This document shows positions 10,216 to 19,842 of a stretch of 64,000 nt of DNA, in pieces. The stretch is from positions 868,001 to 932,000 of the forward strand of contig NZ_CP077085.1 of NCBI RefSeq assembly GCF_014268455.2, in the 5' to 3' direction. Numbering within the stretch: the first letter of the stretch is position 1; each line of letters begins with the position of its first letter. A program made the position numbers and the translations under genes. This DNA comes from Pseudomonas shahriarae. Lineage in GTDB: Bacteria > Pseudomonadota > Gammaproteobacteria > Pseudomonadales > Pseudomonadaceae. Under the pieces are notes generated by a model. The model saw only the letters and a list, made by a program, of their open reading frames with translations. It made no database searches and was not told where the DNA came from.

Positions 10216-13200
10216 ATGCTTAACAAAGGATTGTTCCTGGCCTGCGCGCTGGCCCTGCTGAGCGCCTGCGATTCTTCCGACAAACCAGCAGCGCCAGCGG
10301 CCCCTGCGGCAGCGGTGACGGCGCCGGCCAAGGCCGCGGTAGACGTGGCGACGCTCAAGCAGCGTTATGCCGGCCGTGAGTTAAGCGTGGTGGACGTGTC
10401 TGAGGTGCAACTGGATGGCGCCAGCACCTTGTCGGTGAGTTTTTCGATTCCGCTGGACCCGGACCAGAAGTTCGCCGACAAGCTGCACCTGGTGGACAGC
10501 AAATCCGGCAAGGTCGACGGTGCCTGGGAGCTTTCCGACAACCTGATGGAACTGCGCCTGCGTCACCTGGAGCCCCAGCGCAAACTGGTGCTGACCGTGG
10601 ACGCCGGCCTGCGTGGGGTGAATGACGCCAAGCTCGCCGCCGAGTACGTCAGCCGCCTGGAAACCCGCGACCTGCAAGCCACCGTCGGCTTCGCCAGCCG
10701 TGGCACCCTGTTGCCCACCCGTCTGGCCGAAGGTTTGCCGGTGATCGCGCTGAATGTCGACAAGATCGACGTCGAATTCTTCCGCATCAAGCCCGAATCG
10801 CTACCGGCGTTTCTCGCCCAGTGGGGCCGCAATACCAGCCTGCAAAGCTATGAGTCCCGTGAACTGCTGCCCATGGCCGACCTGGTGTACGGCGGCCGTT
10901 TCGACCTGAATCCTGCGCGCAACACCCGTGAAACCCTGCTGCTGCCCATCGCCGGCCTCAAGCAACTGCAACAGCCGGGCGTGTACCTGGCGGTGATGCG
11001 CGCCTCGGGCACTTACAACTATTCGCAACCGGCCACGCTGTTCACCCTCAGTGATATCGGCCTGTCGGTGCACCGTTACGCCAACCGCCTGGATGTGTTT
11101 ACCCAGGCGCTGGAAGGCGGCAAGGCACTCGATGGCGTCGAGCTGGAAATCCTCGATGCCGAAGGCCGCGTGTTGGGCCAGGGCAAGACCGAGAAGGGCG
11201 GCCACGCCGAACTGCCATTGCCGAAAAAGGCCCAGGTACTGCTGGCCAAGCAGGGCGAGCAAACCAGCCTGTTGCGCCTCGACAGCGCAGCGCTGGACCT
11301 GGCCGAGTTCGATATCGGCGGCCAGCCCGCGCACCCGCTGCAATTCTTTGTGTTCGGCCCGCGTGATCTGTACCGCCCTGGCGAAACCGTGCTGCTCAAC
11401 GCCCTGCTGCGCGACAAGGACGGCAATGCCGTCAAGCCGCAGCCCGTGAGTGTCGAAGTGCGCCGCCCGGATGAGCAGGTCAGCCGCAAATTCGTATGGG
11501 ACGCCGATGCCTCTGGCCTCTATCAGTACCAGTTGCAGTTGGCCGGCGAAGCGCCGACCGGGCGCTGGCAGCTGGTGTTTGACCTGGGTGACGGTAAGCC
11601 GCAGCTGTATGAATTCCTCGTCGAGGACTTCCTGCCCGAGCGCCTGGCCCTGGAACTCAAGGGCAGCGACACGCCGTTGAGCCCGGCGGACAACGCCGTT
11701 ATCCAGGTCAACGGCCGCTACCTCTACGGCGCCCCGGCGGCGGGCAATCGCCTGAGCGGGCAAGTGTATGTGCGCCCTCTGCGCGAGGCGGTCAAAGCCC
11801 TGCCGGGCTACGAGTTTGGCTCGGTAACGGAAGAAGAGCTGAGCCAGGATTTTGAACTGGACGAAAGCGTGCTCGATGCCCAGGGCCAGGAAAAGCTGAC
11901 CCTGGAAAGCAAATGGAGCGAGGCCAAGTCGCCGCTGCAACTGATCGTGCAGGCCAGCCTGCAAGAATCCGGCGGGCGCCCGATCACCCGCCGCCTGGTA
12001 CAGCCGGTATGGCCGGCCGAGCAACTGCCCGGCCTGCGCGGCTTGTTCGATGGCAAGGAGACCGATGGCGATGGCCCGGCGGAATTCGAAGTACTGCTGG
12101 CCAACCAGCAAGGTGACAAGCTGGCGGCGGACAACCTCAAGGTCCGCCTGATCCGCGAGCGCCGCGACTACTACTGGAACTACTCGGACAACGACGGCTG
12201 GAGCTATCACTACAACGAGAAATTCCTCAACCTCGATGAGCAGACCGTCAACATCAAGGCCGGCGATACGGCCAAGGTCAGCTTCCAGGTGGAGTGGGGC
12301 CCTTACCGCGTCGAAGTCGAAGACCCACAGACCGGGTTGATCAGCAGCAAGCGCTTCTGGGCTGGCTACCAGGCTCAGGACAACACCGAAGGCGGCGCCG
12401 TGCGCCCGGACCAGGTCAAGCTGGCGCTGGACAAACCGGCATATGGCGATGGCGATACGGCCAACGTCACCGTCACCCCGCCGGCAGCCGGCAAGGGCTA
12501 CCTGTTGGTCGAATCCAGTGAAGGCCCGTTGTGGTGGCAGGAAATCGAGGTGCCGGCCGAAGGCAAGAGCTTTGCAGTGAAGCTCGATCCGAAATGGTCG
12601 CGTCATGATCTGTATGTCAGCGCGCTGGTGATCCGTCCCGGCGAGCGCAAAGCCAACATCACCCCCAAACGCGCCGTGGGTTTGCTGCACCTGCCGTTGG
12701 ATCGTACCCAGCGCAAACTGGGCCTGACCCTGACTGCACCGGAAAAAATGCGCCCCAAGCAGCCACTGACGGTCAAGGTTGCGGCAAAAAATGCCGATGG
12801 CAGCGTGCCGAAACAGGTGCATGTGCTGGTGGCGGCGGTGGACGTGGGCATCCTCAATATCACCGAGTACCCGACCCCGGATCCATACTCCAGCCTGTTC
12901 GGCCGCAAGGCGTATGGCGTGGATCAGTTCGATATCTATGGGCAGTTGATCGAAGCCGGCCAGGGCCGCCTGGCCAGCCTGGCCTTTGGTGGTGACGCGG
13001 CGCTGGCCAAGGGCGGCAAGCGCCCGGACACCAGCGTCACCATCGTCGCCCTGCAAAGCGCGCCGGTGACCCTGAATGAGAAAGGCGAGGGCGAAGTCAG
13101 CGTCAATATCCCCGACTTCAACGGCGAGTTGCGCCTGATGGCCCAGGCCTGGAGCGATGACCGCTACGGCATGGCCGAAGCCAAGACCGTGATCGCCGCG

Positions 13201-15111
13201 CCCTTGATTGCCGAGCTGTCGGCCCCACGCTTCCTCGCTGGCGGCGACCAGACGCGCCTGGCGCTGGACCTGTCCAACCTGTCGGGCAAGGCGCAGAAGC
13301 TCGATGTGCAACTGACCGCCGAAGGTCAACTGACCCTGCTGGGCGAGCCATCGCAAAGCGTGCAACTGACCCAGGGCCAGCGCACCACCTTGCAGATTCC
13401 AGTGCGTGCGCTGGGCGGTTTTGGCCAGGGCAAGATCAAGGTTACGGTCAACGGCCTGGACCTGCCGGGCGAGAACCTGCCGGCGTTTACCCGCGAATGG
13501 ACATTGGGCGTGCGTCCGGCTTATCCGGCGCTGCTCAAGCAATACCGCGCAGTGCTCAAGGACGAAGCCTGGAGCCTGCCGGACAGCGAACTGGCCCTGT
13601 TTGAACCGGCCGGGCGTGAGGCGCTGTTGAGCCTGTCGAGCCGCCCGCCGTTGAACCTGGGCGAGCAGATTCGTGCGCTCAAGGCCTACCCGTATGGCTG
13701 CCTGGAGCAAACCGCCAGCGGCCTGTACCCGTCGCTGTACGCCGACGCCGCCGTGCTGACACGCCTGGGGTTGACCGGCGAGCCGGATGCCGAGCGCAAA
13801 CGCAAGATCGAACTGGGCATCGAGCGCCTGCTGGGCATGCAGCGCTACAACGGCAGCTTCGGTTTGTGGGGTGCCGATGGCGAGGAAGAATACTGGCTGA
13901 CGGCGTACGTCACCGACTTCCTGCTGCGCGCCCGCGACCAGGGTTTTGCCGTACCGCCTGAAGCGCTGAAGAAGGCCAGCGAACGCCTGCTGCGTTATGT
14001 GCAGGAACGCAACCTGATTGAAGTCGACTACAGCGACAACGCCGACCACACGCGCTTCGCCGTGCAGGCCTACGCCGGGCTGGTGCTGGCGCGCAGTCAG
14101 CAGGCGCCGCTGGGCGCATTGCGCAGCTTGTTCGAGCGCCGCAGCGATGCGCGTTCCGGCCTGCCCCTGGTGCAGTTGGCGATTGCCTTGCAGAAGATGG
14201 GCGACCAGCCGCGCGCCGACCAGGCATTGCTCGCCGGTTTGGCGGTCAAGCGCAAAGCCAATGAATGGCTGGCCGACTACGGCAGCCCCCTGCGTGATCA
14301 GGCGATGATCCTGGCCTTGCTGGAAGAAAACGACCTGGCCAAAGGCAAGCGTGAAGAACGCCTGTTCGAGCTGTCGGACCAGATGGCGGCCAGCCCATGG
14401 CTGTCGACCCAGGAGCGCAACTCGCTGTTCCTCGCCGGCCGTGGCCTGCTGGGCAAACCGGAAACCAACTGGACGGCGCAGTTGAGCAGCGGCGGCGAAA
14501 CCCGCGAGCTGAACAACGGCCAGTCCGGCCTGAAGCTGGAAGGCCCGTTGCTGGCTTCACCGCTGACCCTGCGCAACCCGGGCAGCGAGCCGATTTACCA
14601 GCAACTGAGCATCTCCGGTTATCCACAGCACGCGCCGGTAGCGGGTGGCGAAAACCTGAGTATTCGTCGTGAGTACCTGGGGATGAATGGCCAGCCGCTG
14701 AACCTGCAAAACCTGCGCAGCGGCGACCTGGTGCTGGTGCACATTGCGGTCAGCGCCAACAAGCAACGGGTGCCGGATGCACTGGTGGTCGACCTGCTAC
14801 CAGCTGGCCTGGAGCTGGAGAACCAGAACCTGGGCCAAAGCGCCGCCAGCCTGGAAAACGCCAGCAGTCAGGTCAAGGAATGGCGCGAGTCGATGCAGAA
14901 TGCGTCGATCAAGCATCAGGAATACCGCGATGATCGCTATGTGGCCGCGCTGAACCTGGACGGCTACGGCACCACGCACCTGCTGTACCTGGCCCGCGCT
15001 GTCACGCCTGGGACTTATCGCGTACCGCCGCCGCAAGTGGAGTCGATGTACCGGCCGAACTGGCAGGCAGTGGGGGATACCCCAGTGGATATGGTGATCA
15101 AGGGGCGTTAA
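10216..15111 (+). CDS. yfhM: Alpha-2-macroglobulin family lipoprotein (YfhM/ECAM type)
   Basis: 1631 residues, close to E. coli YfhM. A lipobox LLSACDSS gives acylation at Cys18, so it should be an inner-membrane or periplasmic lipoprotein. The body contains MG-type beta domains, and the thioester motif CLEQ is intact with Cys at residue 1162 and Gln at 1165. These proteins trap proteases by covalent linkage after bait cleavage and are thought to protect the periplasm when the envelope is breached. The gene lies upstream of pbpC, the classic yfhM-pbpC pairing, but here an opposite-strand small membrane gene and REP repeats separate them. The start ATG at 10216 gives an immediate signal sequence. 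Confidence 0.93.
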   Translation: MLNKGLFLACALALLSACDSSDKPAAPAAPAAAVTAPAKAAVDVATLKQRYAGRELSVVDVSEVQLDGASTLSVSFSIPLDPDQKFADKLHLVDSKSGKVDGAWELSDNLMELRLRHLEPQRKLVLTVDAGLRGVNDAKLAAEYVSRLETRDLQATVGFASRGTLLPTRLAEGLPVIALNVDKIDVEFFRIKPESLPAFLAQWGRNTSLQSYESRELLPMADLVYGGRFDLNPARNTRETLLLPIAGLKQLQQPGVYLAVMRASGTYNYSQPATLFTLSDIGLSVHRYANRLDVFTQALEGGKALDGVELEILDAEGRVLGQGKTEKGGHAELPLPKKAQVLLAKQGEQTSLLRLDSAALDLAEFDIGGQPAHPLQFFVFGPRDLYRPGETVLLNALLRDKDGNAVKPQPVSVEVRRPDEQVSRKFVWDADASGLYQYQLQLAGEAPTGRWQLVFDLGDGKPQLYEFLVEDFLPERLALELKGSDTPLSPADNAVIQVNGRYLYGAPAAGNRLSGQVYVRPLREAVKALPGYEFGSVTEEELSQDFELDESVLDAQGQEKLTLESKWSEAKSPLQLIVQASLQESGGRPITRRLVQPVWPAEQLPGLRGLFDGKETDGDGPAEFEVLLANQQGDKLAADNLKVRLIRERRDYYWNYSDNDGWSYHYNEKFLNLDEQTVNIKAGDTAKVSFQVEWGPYRVEVEDPQTGLISSKRFWAGYQAQDNTEGGAVRPDQVKLALDKPAYGDGDTANVTVTPPAAGKGYLLVESSEGPLWWQEIEVPAEGKSFAVKLDPKWSRHDLYVSALVIRPGERKANITPKRAVGLLHLPLDRTQRKLGLTLTAPEKMRPKQPLTVKVAAKNADGSVPKQVHVLVAAVDVGILNITEYPTPDPYSSLFGRKAYGVDQFDIYGQLIEAGQGRLASLAFGGDAALAKGGKRPDTSVTIVALQSAPVTLNEKGEGEVSVNIPDFNGELRLMAQAWSDDRYGMAEAKTVIAAPLIAELSAPRFLAGGDQTRLALDLSNLSGKAQKLDVQLTAEGQLTLLGEPSQSVQLTQGQRTTLQIPVRALGGFGQGKIKVTVNGLDLPGENLPAFTREWTLGVRPAYPALLKQYRAVLKDEAWSLPDSELALFEPAGREALLSLSSRPPLNLGEQIRALKAYPYGCLEQTASGLYPSLYADAAVLTRLGLTGEPDAERKRKIELGIERLLGMQRYNGSFGLWGADGEEEYWLTAYVTDFLLRARDQGFAVPPEALKKASERLLRYVQERNLIEVDYSDNADHTRFAVQAYAGLVLARSQQAPLGALRSLFERRSDARSGLPLVQLAIALQKMGDQPRADQALLAGLAVKRKANEWLADYGSPLRDQAMILALLEENDLAKGKREERLFELSDQMAASPWLSTQERNSLFLAGRGLLGKPETNWTAQLSSGGETRELNNGQSGLKLEGPLLASPLTLRNPGSEPIYQQLSISGYPQHAPVAGGENLSIRREYLGMNGQPLNLQNLRSGDLVLVHIAVSANKQRVPDALVVDLLPAGLELENQNLGQSAASLENASSQVKEWRESMQNASIKHQEYRDDRYVAALNLDGYGTTHLLYLARAVTPGTYRVPPPQVESMYRPNWQAVGDTPVDMVIKGR

Positions 15112-15119
15112 GCGCCTCC

Positions 15120-15231
15120 TGTAGGAACTGGTGCTGCCTTTAATGTGGCAGCTTGCCCGCGATAGCGGTTTTTCAGCCGATGTATTCGGCGACTGACACA
15201 CCGCTATCGCGAGCAAGCTCGCTCCCACAGG
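15120..15231. repeat. REP pair (BIME-like)
   Basis: Two REP-type units in opposite orientation: one around 15121-15168 ending GCTTGCCCGCGATAGCGG, the other CCGCTATCGCGAGCAAGCTC then GCTCCCACAG ending near 15231. The CCGCTATCGCG/CGCGATAGCGG arms pair. They follow the stop of the alpha-2-macroglobulin gene and may end or stabilise transcripts. Confidence 0.7.
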
Positions 15232-15239
15232 GCCTGTAT

Positions 15240-15533
15240 TTAATGCACAACCCAACTGAGCAGCCACAACCCCAGCATCAACCAGATAATCCCCATGATG
15301 ATCGAGGCCCGCATAAACGCCCGGACTGCCGAGTACAGCAGCATCAGGCCAATGATCAGGGTGATGATGCTGATGATCGAGGTGTCCATGCCCAGGGTGC
15401 GCGACAGGCCGTCGATAAAGTTGCCGCCGGCATTGGTCAGGGCGCCGAACAAGCCGCTGAGCCCATCGACGATAAAGCGGATGACCGAACCGAGCGCCTG
15501 GCCCAGCCATTCGAAAAAGCTTTCTACCTGCAT
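15240..15533 (-). CDS. Small hydrophobic membrane protein, function unknown
   Basis: 97 residues. An amphipathic N-terminal helix (VESFFEWLGQALGSVIRFIV) is followed by a glycine-rich link and two membrane segments at about residues 52-70 and 75-95 (SIISIITLIIGLMLLYSAV and SIIMGIIWLMLGLWLLSWV). I recognise no named domain. It lies antisense to its neighbours, between the alpha-2-macroglobulin and PbpC genes. A role in envelope maintenance is only a guess from position. Start at the ATG at 15533. Confidence 0.65.
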   Translation of the reverse strand: MQVESFFEWLGQALGSVIRFIVDGLSGLFGALTNAGGNFIDGLSRTLGMDTSIISIITLIIGLMLLYSAVRAFMRASIIMGIIWLMLGLWLLSWVVH

Positions 15534-15632
15534 ATGAGTTTCCTGATGAAAGGGTGGGCGTATCTGCCGGACCTGAGCCTTTGGTCGCCAATCCCTTGGG
15601 CGAGTTCCCTAGAAGCATAGAGGTTTGCCCGT

Positions 15633-17963
15633 TTGAATTTGCGAATAGTTGCACGCGCTACCCTGGGTAGCCTGCTGGTGGTGATAGCTCTGCTGTGGCT
15701 GGCCGACCGCCTCTGGCCCCTGCCGTTGCCCAAGGACGATCTGGCCCGTGTGGTACTGGCGGAGGACGGCACGCCGTTGTGGCGCTTTGCCGATGCCAAC
15801 GGCGTATGGCGTTACCCGGTGGCGACCGATGAAGTCTCGCCGTATTACCTCGATGCGCTGCTGACCTACGAAGACCGTTGGTTCTACCAGCACCCCGGCG
15901 TCAACCCGCTGGCCCTGGTGCGGGCGACCTGGCAGAACCTGACCGGCGCGCGGGTAGTGTCTGGCGGCAGCACCTTGTCGATGCAGGTGGCGCGCCTGCT
16001 CGATCCCCATTCGCGCACCCTGCCGGGCAAGTTGCGCCAGCTGTGGCGCACCGCGCAACTGGAGTGGCACCTGTCCAAAGACCAGATACTCAACCTGTAC
16101 CTCAATCGCGCGCCCTTTGGCGGCACCTTGCAGGGCGTGGCGGCAGCCAGTTGGGCCTATCTGGGCAAGTCGCCGCAACAGCTGACCCACGCCGAAGCAG
16201 CGTTGCTCGCGGTACTGCCCCAGGCACCGAGCCGTCTGCGCCCGGACCGTCACCCGCAGCGCGCCCAGGAGGCCCGGGACAAAGTGCTGCGGCGCCTGGC
16301 CGAGTTCCAGGTGTGGCCGCAATCGGCGGTCGACGAAGCCCTGGAAGAACCCCTGTTGCTGGCGCCGCGCCTGGAACCCAGCCTGGCGCCGCTGCTGGCG
16401 CGCCGCTTGAACCGTCCCGACAGCCCGCCGCTGATTCGCACCACTCTCGACGCGACCCTGCAACGCCGTCTCGAAGACCTGCTGCTGGGTTGGCGCGCGC
16501 GGCTGCCGGAGCACACCTCGGCCGCGATCCTGGTGGTCGAAGAAGAAAGCATGGCCGTGCGCGCCTACCTGGGCTCGGTGGATATCAACGATGCGCGGCG
16601 CTTTGGCCATGTGGATATGATCAGCGCTCTGCGCTCGCCGGGCTCGACCCTCAAACCCTTCCTGTATGGCATGGCTTTGGACGCGGGGCTGATTCACTCT
16701 GAATCGCTGTTGCAGGATGTGCCTCGGCGCTATGGCGATTACCGGCCGGGCAACTTCTCCATGGGCTTTACCGGCGCGGTGCCGGCCAGTACGGCGCTGT
16801 CCAGCTCGCTGAACCTGCCGGCGGTGCAACTATTGGAAGCCTATGGGCCCAAGCGTTTTGCCGGCGAAATGCGCATCGGCGGCATGCCCCTGGCGCTGCC
16901 GGCGCTGGCCGAGCCGAACCTGGCGTTGATCCTGGGCGGCGCCGGCAGCCGCCTGGAAGACCTGGTCGGTGGCTACAGCGCGTTGGCCCGCGACGGCAAG
17001 AGCGCTGCCATCCGTTTGCAGCCCGATGATGTGCTCAAGGAGTGGCCGTTGTTATCGCCGGGTTCGGCGTGGATTGTGCGGCGCATCCTCAGTGGCCAGG
17101 CACGGCCGGACCGTGATCCCCGGGCCGAGCTGGTGCAGCGCCCGGTGTTGGCGTGGAAGACGGGCACCAGCTACGGCTTTCGCGATGCCTGGGCCATTGG
17201 CGTCGGGCCGCGCTATTTGATTGGTGTGTGGATCGGCCGCCCGGACGGCACCCCGGTGCCCGGCCAGTTTGGCCTGGCCTCGGCGGCGCCGTTGATGCTG
17301 CAAGTGCACGATGTGTTGACCAACCGCGACAGCCAGCGCGGCATTATCGCGCCGGTTAAACCCGTGCCGATGAATGTCGGCGTGGCGGCGATCTGTTGGC
17401 CCCTGGGCCAGCCCATGAGCCGCAGCGACGCCAATTGCCGGCGCCAGCGGTTTGCCTGGACGCTGGACAACACCACGCCGCCGACCTTGCAGGCCCTGGA
17501 CCAACCTTTGGGTGTCGGCTTGATGGAAACCGTGTGGGTCAATGCCAAGGGCCTGCGCGTGGCGGCCAGTTGCCCGGGCGCGGTATCGCGGGACATTGCC
17601 CTGTGGCCGGCACCGCTGGAACCGTGGTTGCCGAGGATCGAGCGGCGTGACGCACGCATCCCTGCGCCAGACCCGGATTGCCCGCCACCGGCGCTGGCGG
17701 CGTCGTCGCCGTTGTCGGTGGTGGGTGTGCGTGAGGGCGATCAACTGCGCTTGCCGGCGGGCAGCCAGCAGCAACTGCGCCTGAAGCTCTCGGCCCTGGG
17801 CGGCAGTGGGCGGCGCTGGTGGTTCCTCAATGGTGCGCCGCTGGGCGACAGTGCCAACCAGGACAGCATCAATGCCAGCCTGGAGCAGTTGGGGCGCTAT
17901 CAACTGAGTGTGCTCGATGAGGCGGGGCAGACGGCCAGGGTTGAGTTCAGCGTGGTTGATTAG
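15633..17963 (+). CDS. pbpC: Penicillin-binding protein 1C
   Basis: 776 residues, the expected size. It starts at a TTG (15633) about ten bases after AGAGG and leads straight into a membrane anchor (LGSLLVVIALLWLADRL). The glycosyltransferase domain carries catalytic Glu80 in LTYEDRWFYQHPG and the GGSTLSMQVARL motif. The transpeptidase domain has SPGSTLKPF (Ser338) and KTGTSYGFRDAW. A C-terminal BiPBP_C domain of about 90 residues completes it. The protein polymerises peptidoglycan in the periplasm. Pairing with an alpha-2-macroglobulin gene is typical. Confidence 0.94.
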   Translation: MNLRIVARATLGSLLVVIALLWLADRLWPLPLPKDDLARVVLAEDGTPLWRFADANGVWRYPVATDEVSPYYLDALLTYEDRWFYQHPGVNPLALVRATWQNLTGARVVSGGSTLSMQVARLLDPHSRTLPGKLRQLWRTAQLEWHLSKDQILNLYLNRAPFGGTLQGVAAASWAYLGKSPQQLTHAEAALLAVLPQAPSRLRPDRHPQRAQEARDKVLRRLAEFQVWPQSAVDEALEEPLLLAPRLEPSLAPLLARRLNRPDSPPLIRTTLDATLQRRLEDLLLGWRARLPEHTSAAILVVEEESMAVRAYLGSVDINDARRFGHVDMISALRSPGSTLKPFLYGMALDAGLIHSESLLQDVPRRYGDYRPGNFSMGFTGAVPASTALSSSLNLPAVQLLEAYGPKRFAGEMRIGGMPLALPALAEPNLALILGGAGSRLEDLVGGYSALARDGKSAAIRLQPDDVLKEWPLLSPGSAWIVRRILSGQARPDRDPRAELVQRPVLAWKTGTSYGFRDAWAIGVGPRYLIGVWIGRPDGTPVPGQFGLASAAPLMLQVHDVLTNRDSQRGIIAPVKPVPMNVGVAAICWPLGQPMSRSDANCRRQRFAWTLDNTTPPTLQALDQPLGVGLMETVWVNAKGLRVAASCPGAVSRDIALWPAPLEPWLPRIERRDARIPAPDPDCPPPALAASSPLSVVGVREGDQLRLPAGSQQQLRLKLSALGGSGRRWWFLNGAPLGDSANQDSINASLEQLGRYQLSVLDEAGQTARVEFSVVD

Positions 17964-17970
17964 ATCGCCA

Positions 17971-18040
17971 TCGCAGGCAAGCCGGCTCCCACAGTTTGAT
18001 TTGTTGACACCGTCCAATGTGGGCGCTGGCTTGCCTGCGA
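17971..18040. repeat. REP pair after pbpC
   Basis: Opposed units TCGCAGGCAAGCCGGCTCCC (from 17971) and GTGGGCGCTGGCTTGCCTGC (from 18019), about 22-base arms with few mismatches, around a 26-base spacer. Located between pbpC and the MazG-like gene. Confidence 0.7.
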
Positions 18041-18119
18041 TAGTGCCCTGACAAGCAGCGCAAATTTATTTGCCATCCCCGTCTTTGAGCCTGAAGCTAT
18101 ACCCCTTCAGGAGCGCCCC

Positions 18120-18428
18120 ATGAATCTCGAACACCTTACCGAACGCATGCATCGCATCCGCGATAACAACGACTGGAAACAATTCCACAGCCCGAAAAAC
18201 CTGGCCATGGCCGCCAGCGTAGAGATGGCCGAGCTGGTGGAGATTTTCCAGTGGCTGAGCGAAGACCAGTCGCGCCAGTTGCCCGCCGACAAACTCGCCC
18301 ATGCCGGCCAGGAAGTGGGGGACATCGTGCTCTATCTGCTGCTGCTCTGCGGTGAGCTGGGCCTGGATATGGATCAAGTGGTCAGCGCCAAGCTGGCCGA
18401 CAACGAGCGGCGGTTTACCCATGAGTGA
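18120..18428 (+). CDS. MazG-like nucleotide pyrophosphohydrolase
   Basis: 102 residues. The acidic metal-binding pattern of the MazG/dCTPase fold is present: EMAELVEIFQWLSE, then HAGQEVGDIVLYLLLLCGE (ExxE, a gap, then ExxD). The family hydrolyses non-canonical or excess NTPs to NMP and pyrophosphate. The fold is all-alpha and cytoplasmic. The ATG of the next gene (18421) lies inside its last codons, so cmoM is translated from the same message with an eight-base overlap. Confidence 0.85.
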   Translation: MNLEHLTERMHRIRDNNDWKQFHSPKNLAMAASVEMAELVEIFQWLSEDQSRQLPADKLAHAGQEVGDIVLYLLLLCGELGLDMDQVVSAKLADNERRFTHE

Positions 18429-19170
18429 TCGCCATTTCGACCAGTTGGCCACGCGTTTTGCCGAGAAGATCTACGGCGGTGCCAAGGGCGCGATTCGCCT
18501 GGCGGTGTTGCAGGCCGACTTGACCGAGGCCCTGCCGGAGCGGCCGTTGCGCGTGCTGGATATCGGCGCCGGCCTGGGCCATATGTCGTTGTGGCTGGCC
18601 GAGCGCGGGCATCATGTGACCTTGGCCGAGCCCGCCGAGCCGATGCTCGAAGGCGCCCGCCAGCGGTTCGCCGCAGCGGGGCAGAGTGCAACGTTCATCC
18701 AGGCGCCCTGGCAGGACCTGTTGGGTCAGCTCACCGAGCCCTACGACCTGGTGCTGTGCCACGCCGTGCTGGAATGGCTGGCCGAACCCCATGCGATCCT
18801 GCCGGTGCTGCACCAGTTGACGGCGCCGGGTGGCTGGTTGTCCCTGGCGTTCTATAACCGTGATGCGCTGATTTACCGCAACTTGCTCAAGGGCCACTTT
18901 CGCAAGATGCGCAAAAATGACATGGCCGGCGAAAAACAGAGCCTGACCCCGCAACAGCCCCTGGACCCACGGGAACTGGCGGCGCAACTTGAAGGCCTGT
19001 GGCAGGTCGAAAGCCAGAGCGGGGTGCGGGTCTTCCACGACTATATGCCGGTGGAATTCCAGGCCCGCGCCGATTTGCAGGACTTGTTGGAGATGGAACT
19101 CGCTCACCGTCGTCACCCAAGCTTTGCCGGACTTGGGCGTTATTTGCACTGGATCTGCCGTCCGGTTTAA
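18421..19170 (+). CDS. cmoM: tRNA 5-carboxymethoxyuridine methyltransferase CmoM
   Basis: 249 residues from the ATG that overlaps the preceding stop; an upstream in-frame extension would fully overlap the MazG-like gene and is rejected. It has a Rossmann-type class I methyltransferase fold, with motif I as VLDIGAGLGHMSLWLAERGH and an acidic residue at the end of strand 2 (VTLAEPAEPML). The N-terminus RHFDQLATRFAEKIYGGAKG matches CmoM (YecO/SmtA). This enzyme methylates cmo5U to mcmo5U at tRNA position 34 using SAM. Confidence 0.85.
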   Translation: MSDRHFDQLATRFAEKIYGGAKGAIRLAVLQADLTEALPERPLRVLDIGAGLGHMSLWLAERGHHVTLAEPAEPMLEGARQRFAAAGQSATFIQAPWQDLLGQLTEPYDLVLCHAVLEWLAEPHAILPVLHQLTAPGGWLSLAFYNRDALIYRNLLKGHFRKMRKNDMAGEKQSLTPQQPLDPRELAAQLEGLWQVESQSGVRVFHDYMPVEFQARADLQDLLEMELAHRRHPSFAGLGRYLHWICRPV

Positions 19171-19194
19171 GCGGCCCAGTCTGCGGAGATCGAA

Positions 19195-19797
19195 ATGAAG
19201 CGCTGTGCATTGATCCTGCTGTGCCTGGGGCTGGGGGCCTGCTCCAGCAACAACCCGTATGTGGCGGCCTCCAAGCCCATGCCGCCGGCGCCTGCCCAGG
19301 CGGCCAACACCTTTGATGCCAGCGCCTACCCGGCGCCGGTGCGTGACTACGGTGCCTATCGCAATTGGGCCTGGCGCAACGGCCAGTTGCCGGCCGGCTC
19401 GGCCTGGGCAGATCCTGCGCAGATCGCCGAAGCCGTCAGCGGTGCCCTTGACCAGCGTGGCCTGCGGCCGGTGCATGACCAGCGCGCGCCGGACTTGCTG
19501 GTCAGCGCCGATGTGCATCTGGAAAAACGCCTGCGCCAGGTGCAGGACGATTATGGCTACGGCTACGGTGGCTACAACCGCTATGGCAACGGCTACGGCA
19601 TGTACAACTCGGTGCCGATCGTGCGCACCTATGAAGTGCAAGTCGTGGTGGTGCGCGTCAACCTGTTCGACGCCCGCACGGGCCAGGCGGTATGGAGCGC
19701 CAGCGCCGAGACGGGCAGCCAGGGCAGCCTGAGTGAGCGCGGCGATGCCTTGCGCCAGGCTGTGCAGAAGGCCATGACGGCGTATCCTCCCAGTTAA
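19195..19797 (+). CDS. DUF4136 lipoprotein, first copy
   Basis: 200 residues. Signal peptide with lipobox LGLGACSS (Cys at about residue 16). The body shows the DUF4136 features [12 protein letters not shown] near residue 60 and the C-terminal [19 protein letters not shown] Tyr/Gly-rich stretch ([18 protein letters not shown]) lies at about 118-135. The protein is likely outer-membrane or periplasmic; function is unknown. It begins 24 bases after cmoM with GGAGATCGAA before the ATG, and the second copy follows 45 bases downstream. Confidence 0.85.
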   Translation: MKRCALILLCLGLGACSSNNPYVAASKPMPPAPAQAANTFDASAYPAPVRDYGAYRNWAWRNGQLPAGSAWADPAQIAEAVSGALDQRGLRPVHDQRAPDLLVSADVHLEKRLRQVQDDYGYGYGGYNRYGNGYGMYNSVPIVRTYEVQVVVVRVNLFDARTGQAVWSASAETGSQGSLSERGDALRQAVQKAMTAYPPS

Positions 19798-19842
19798 CAG
19801 CTATTCTCATTTCAGGCTCGGTTTGCCCTTTGGAGAACTACC

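Noticed and set aside
10801..14049. 1082-codon minus-strand frame inside the alpha-2-macroglobulin gene
   Set aside because: The thioester protein is unmistakable on the plus strand; the antisense frame shows no domain.
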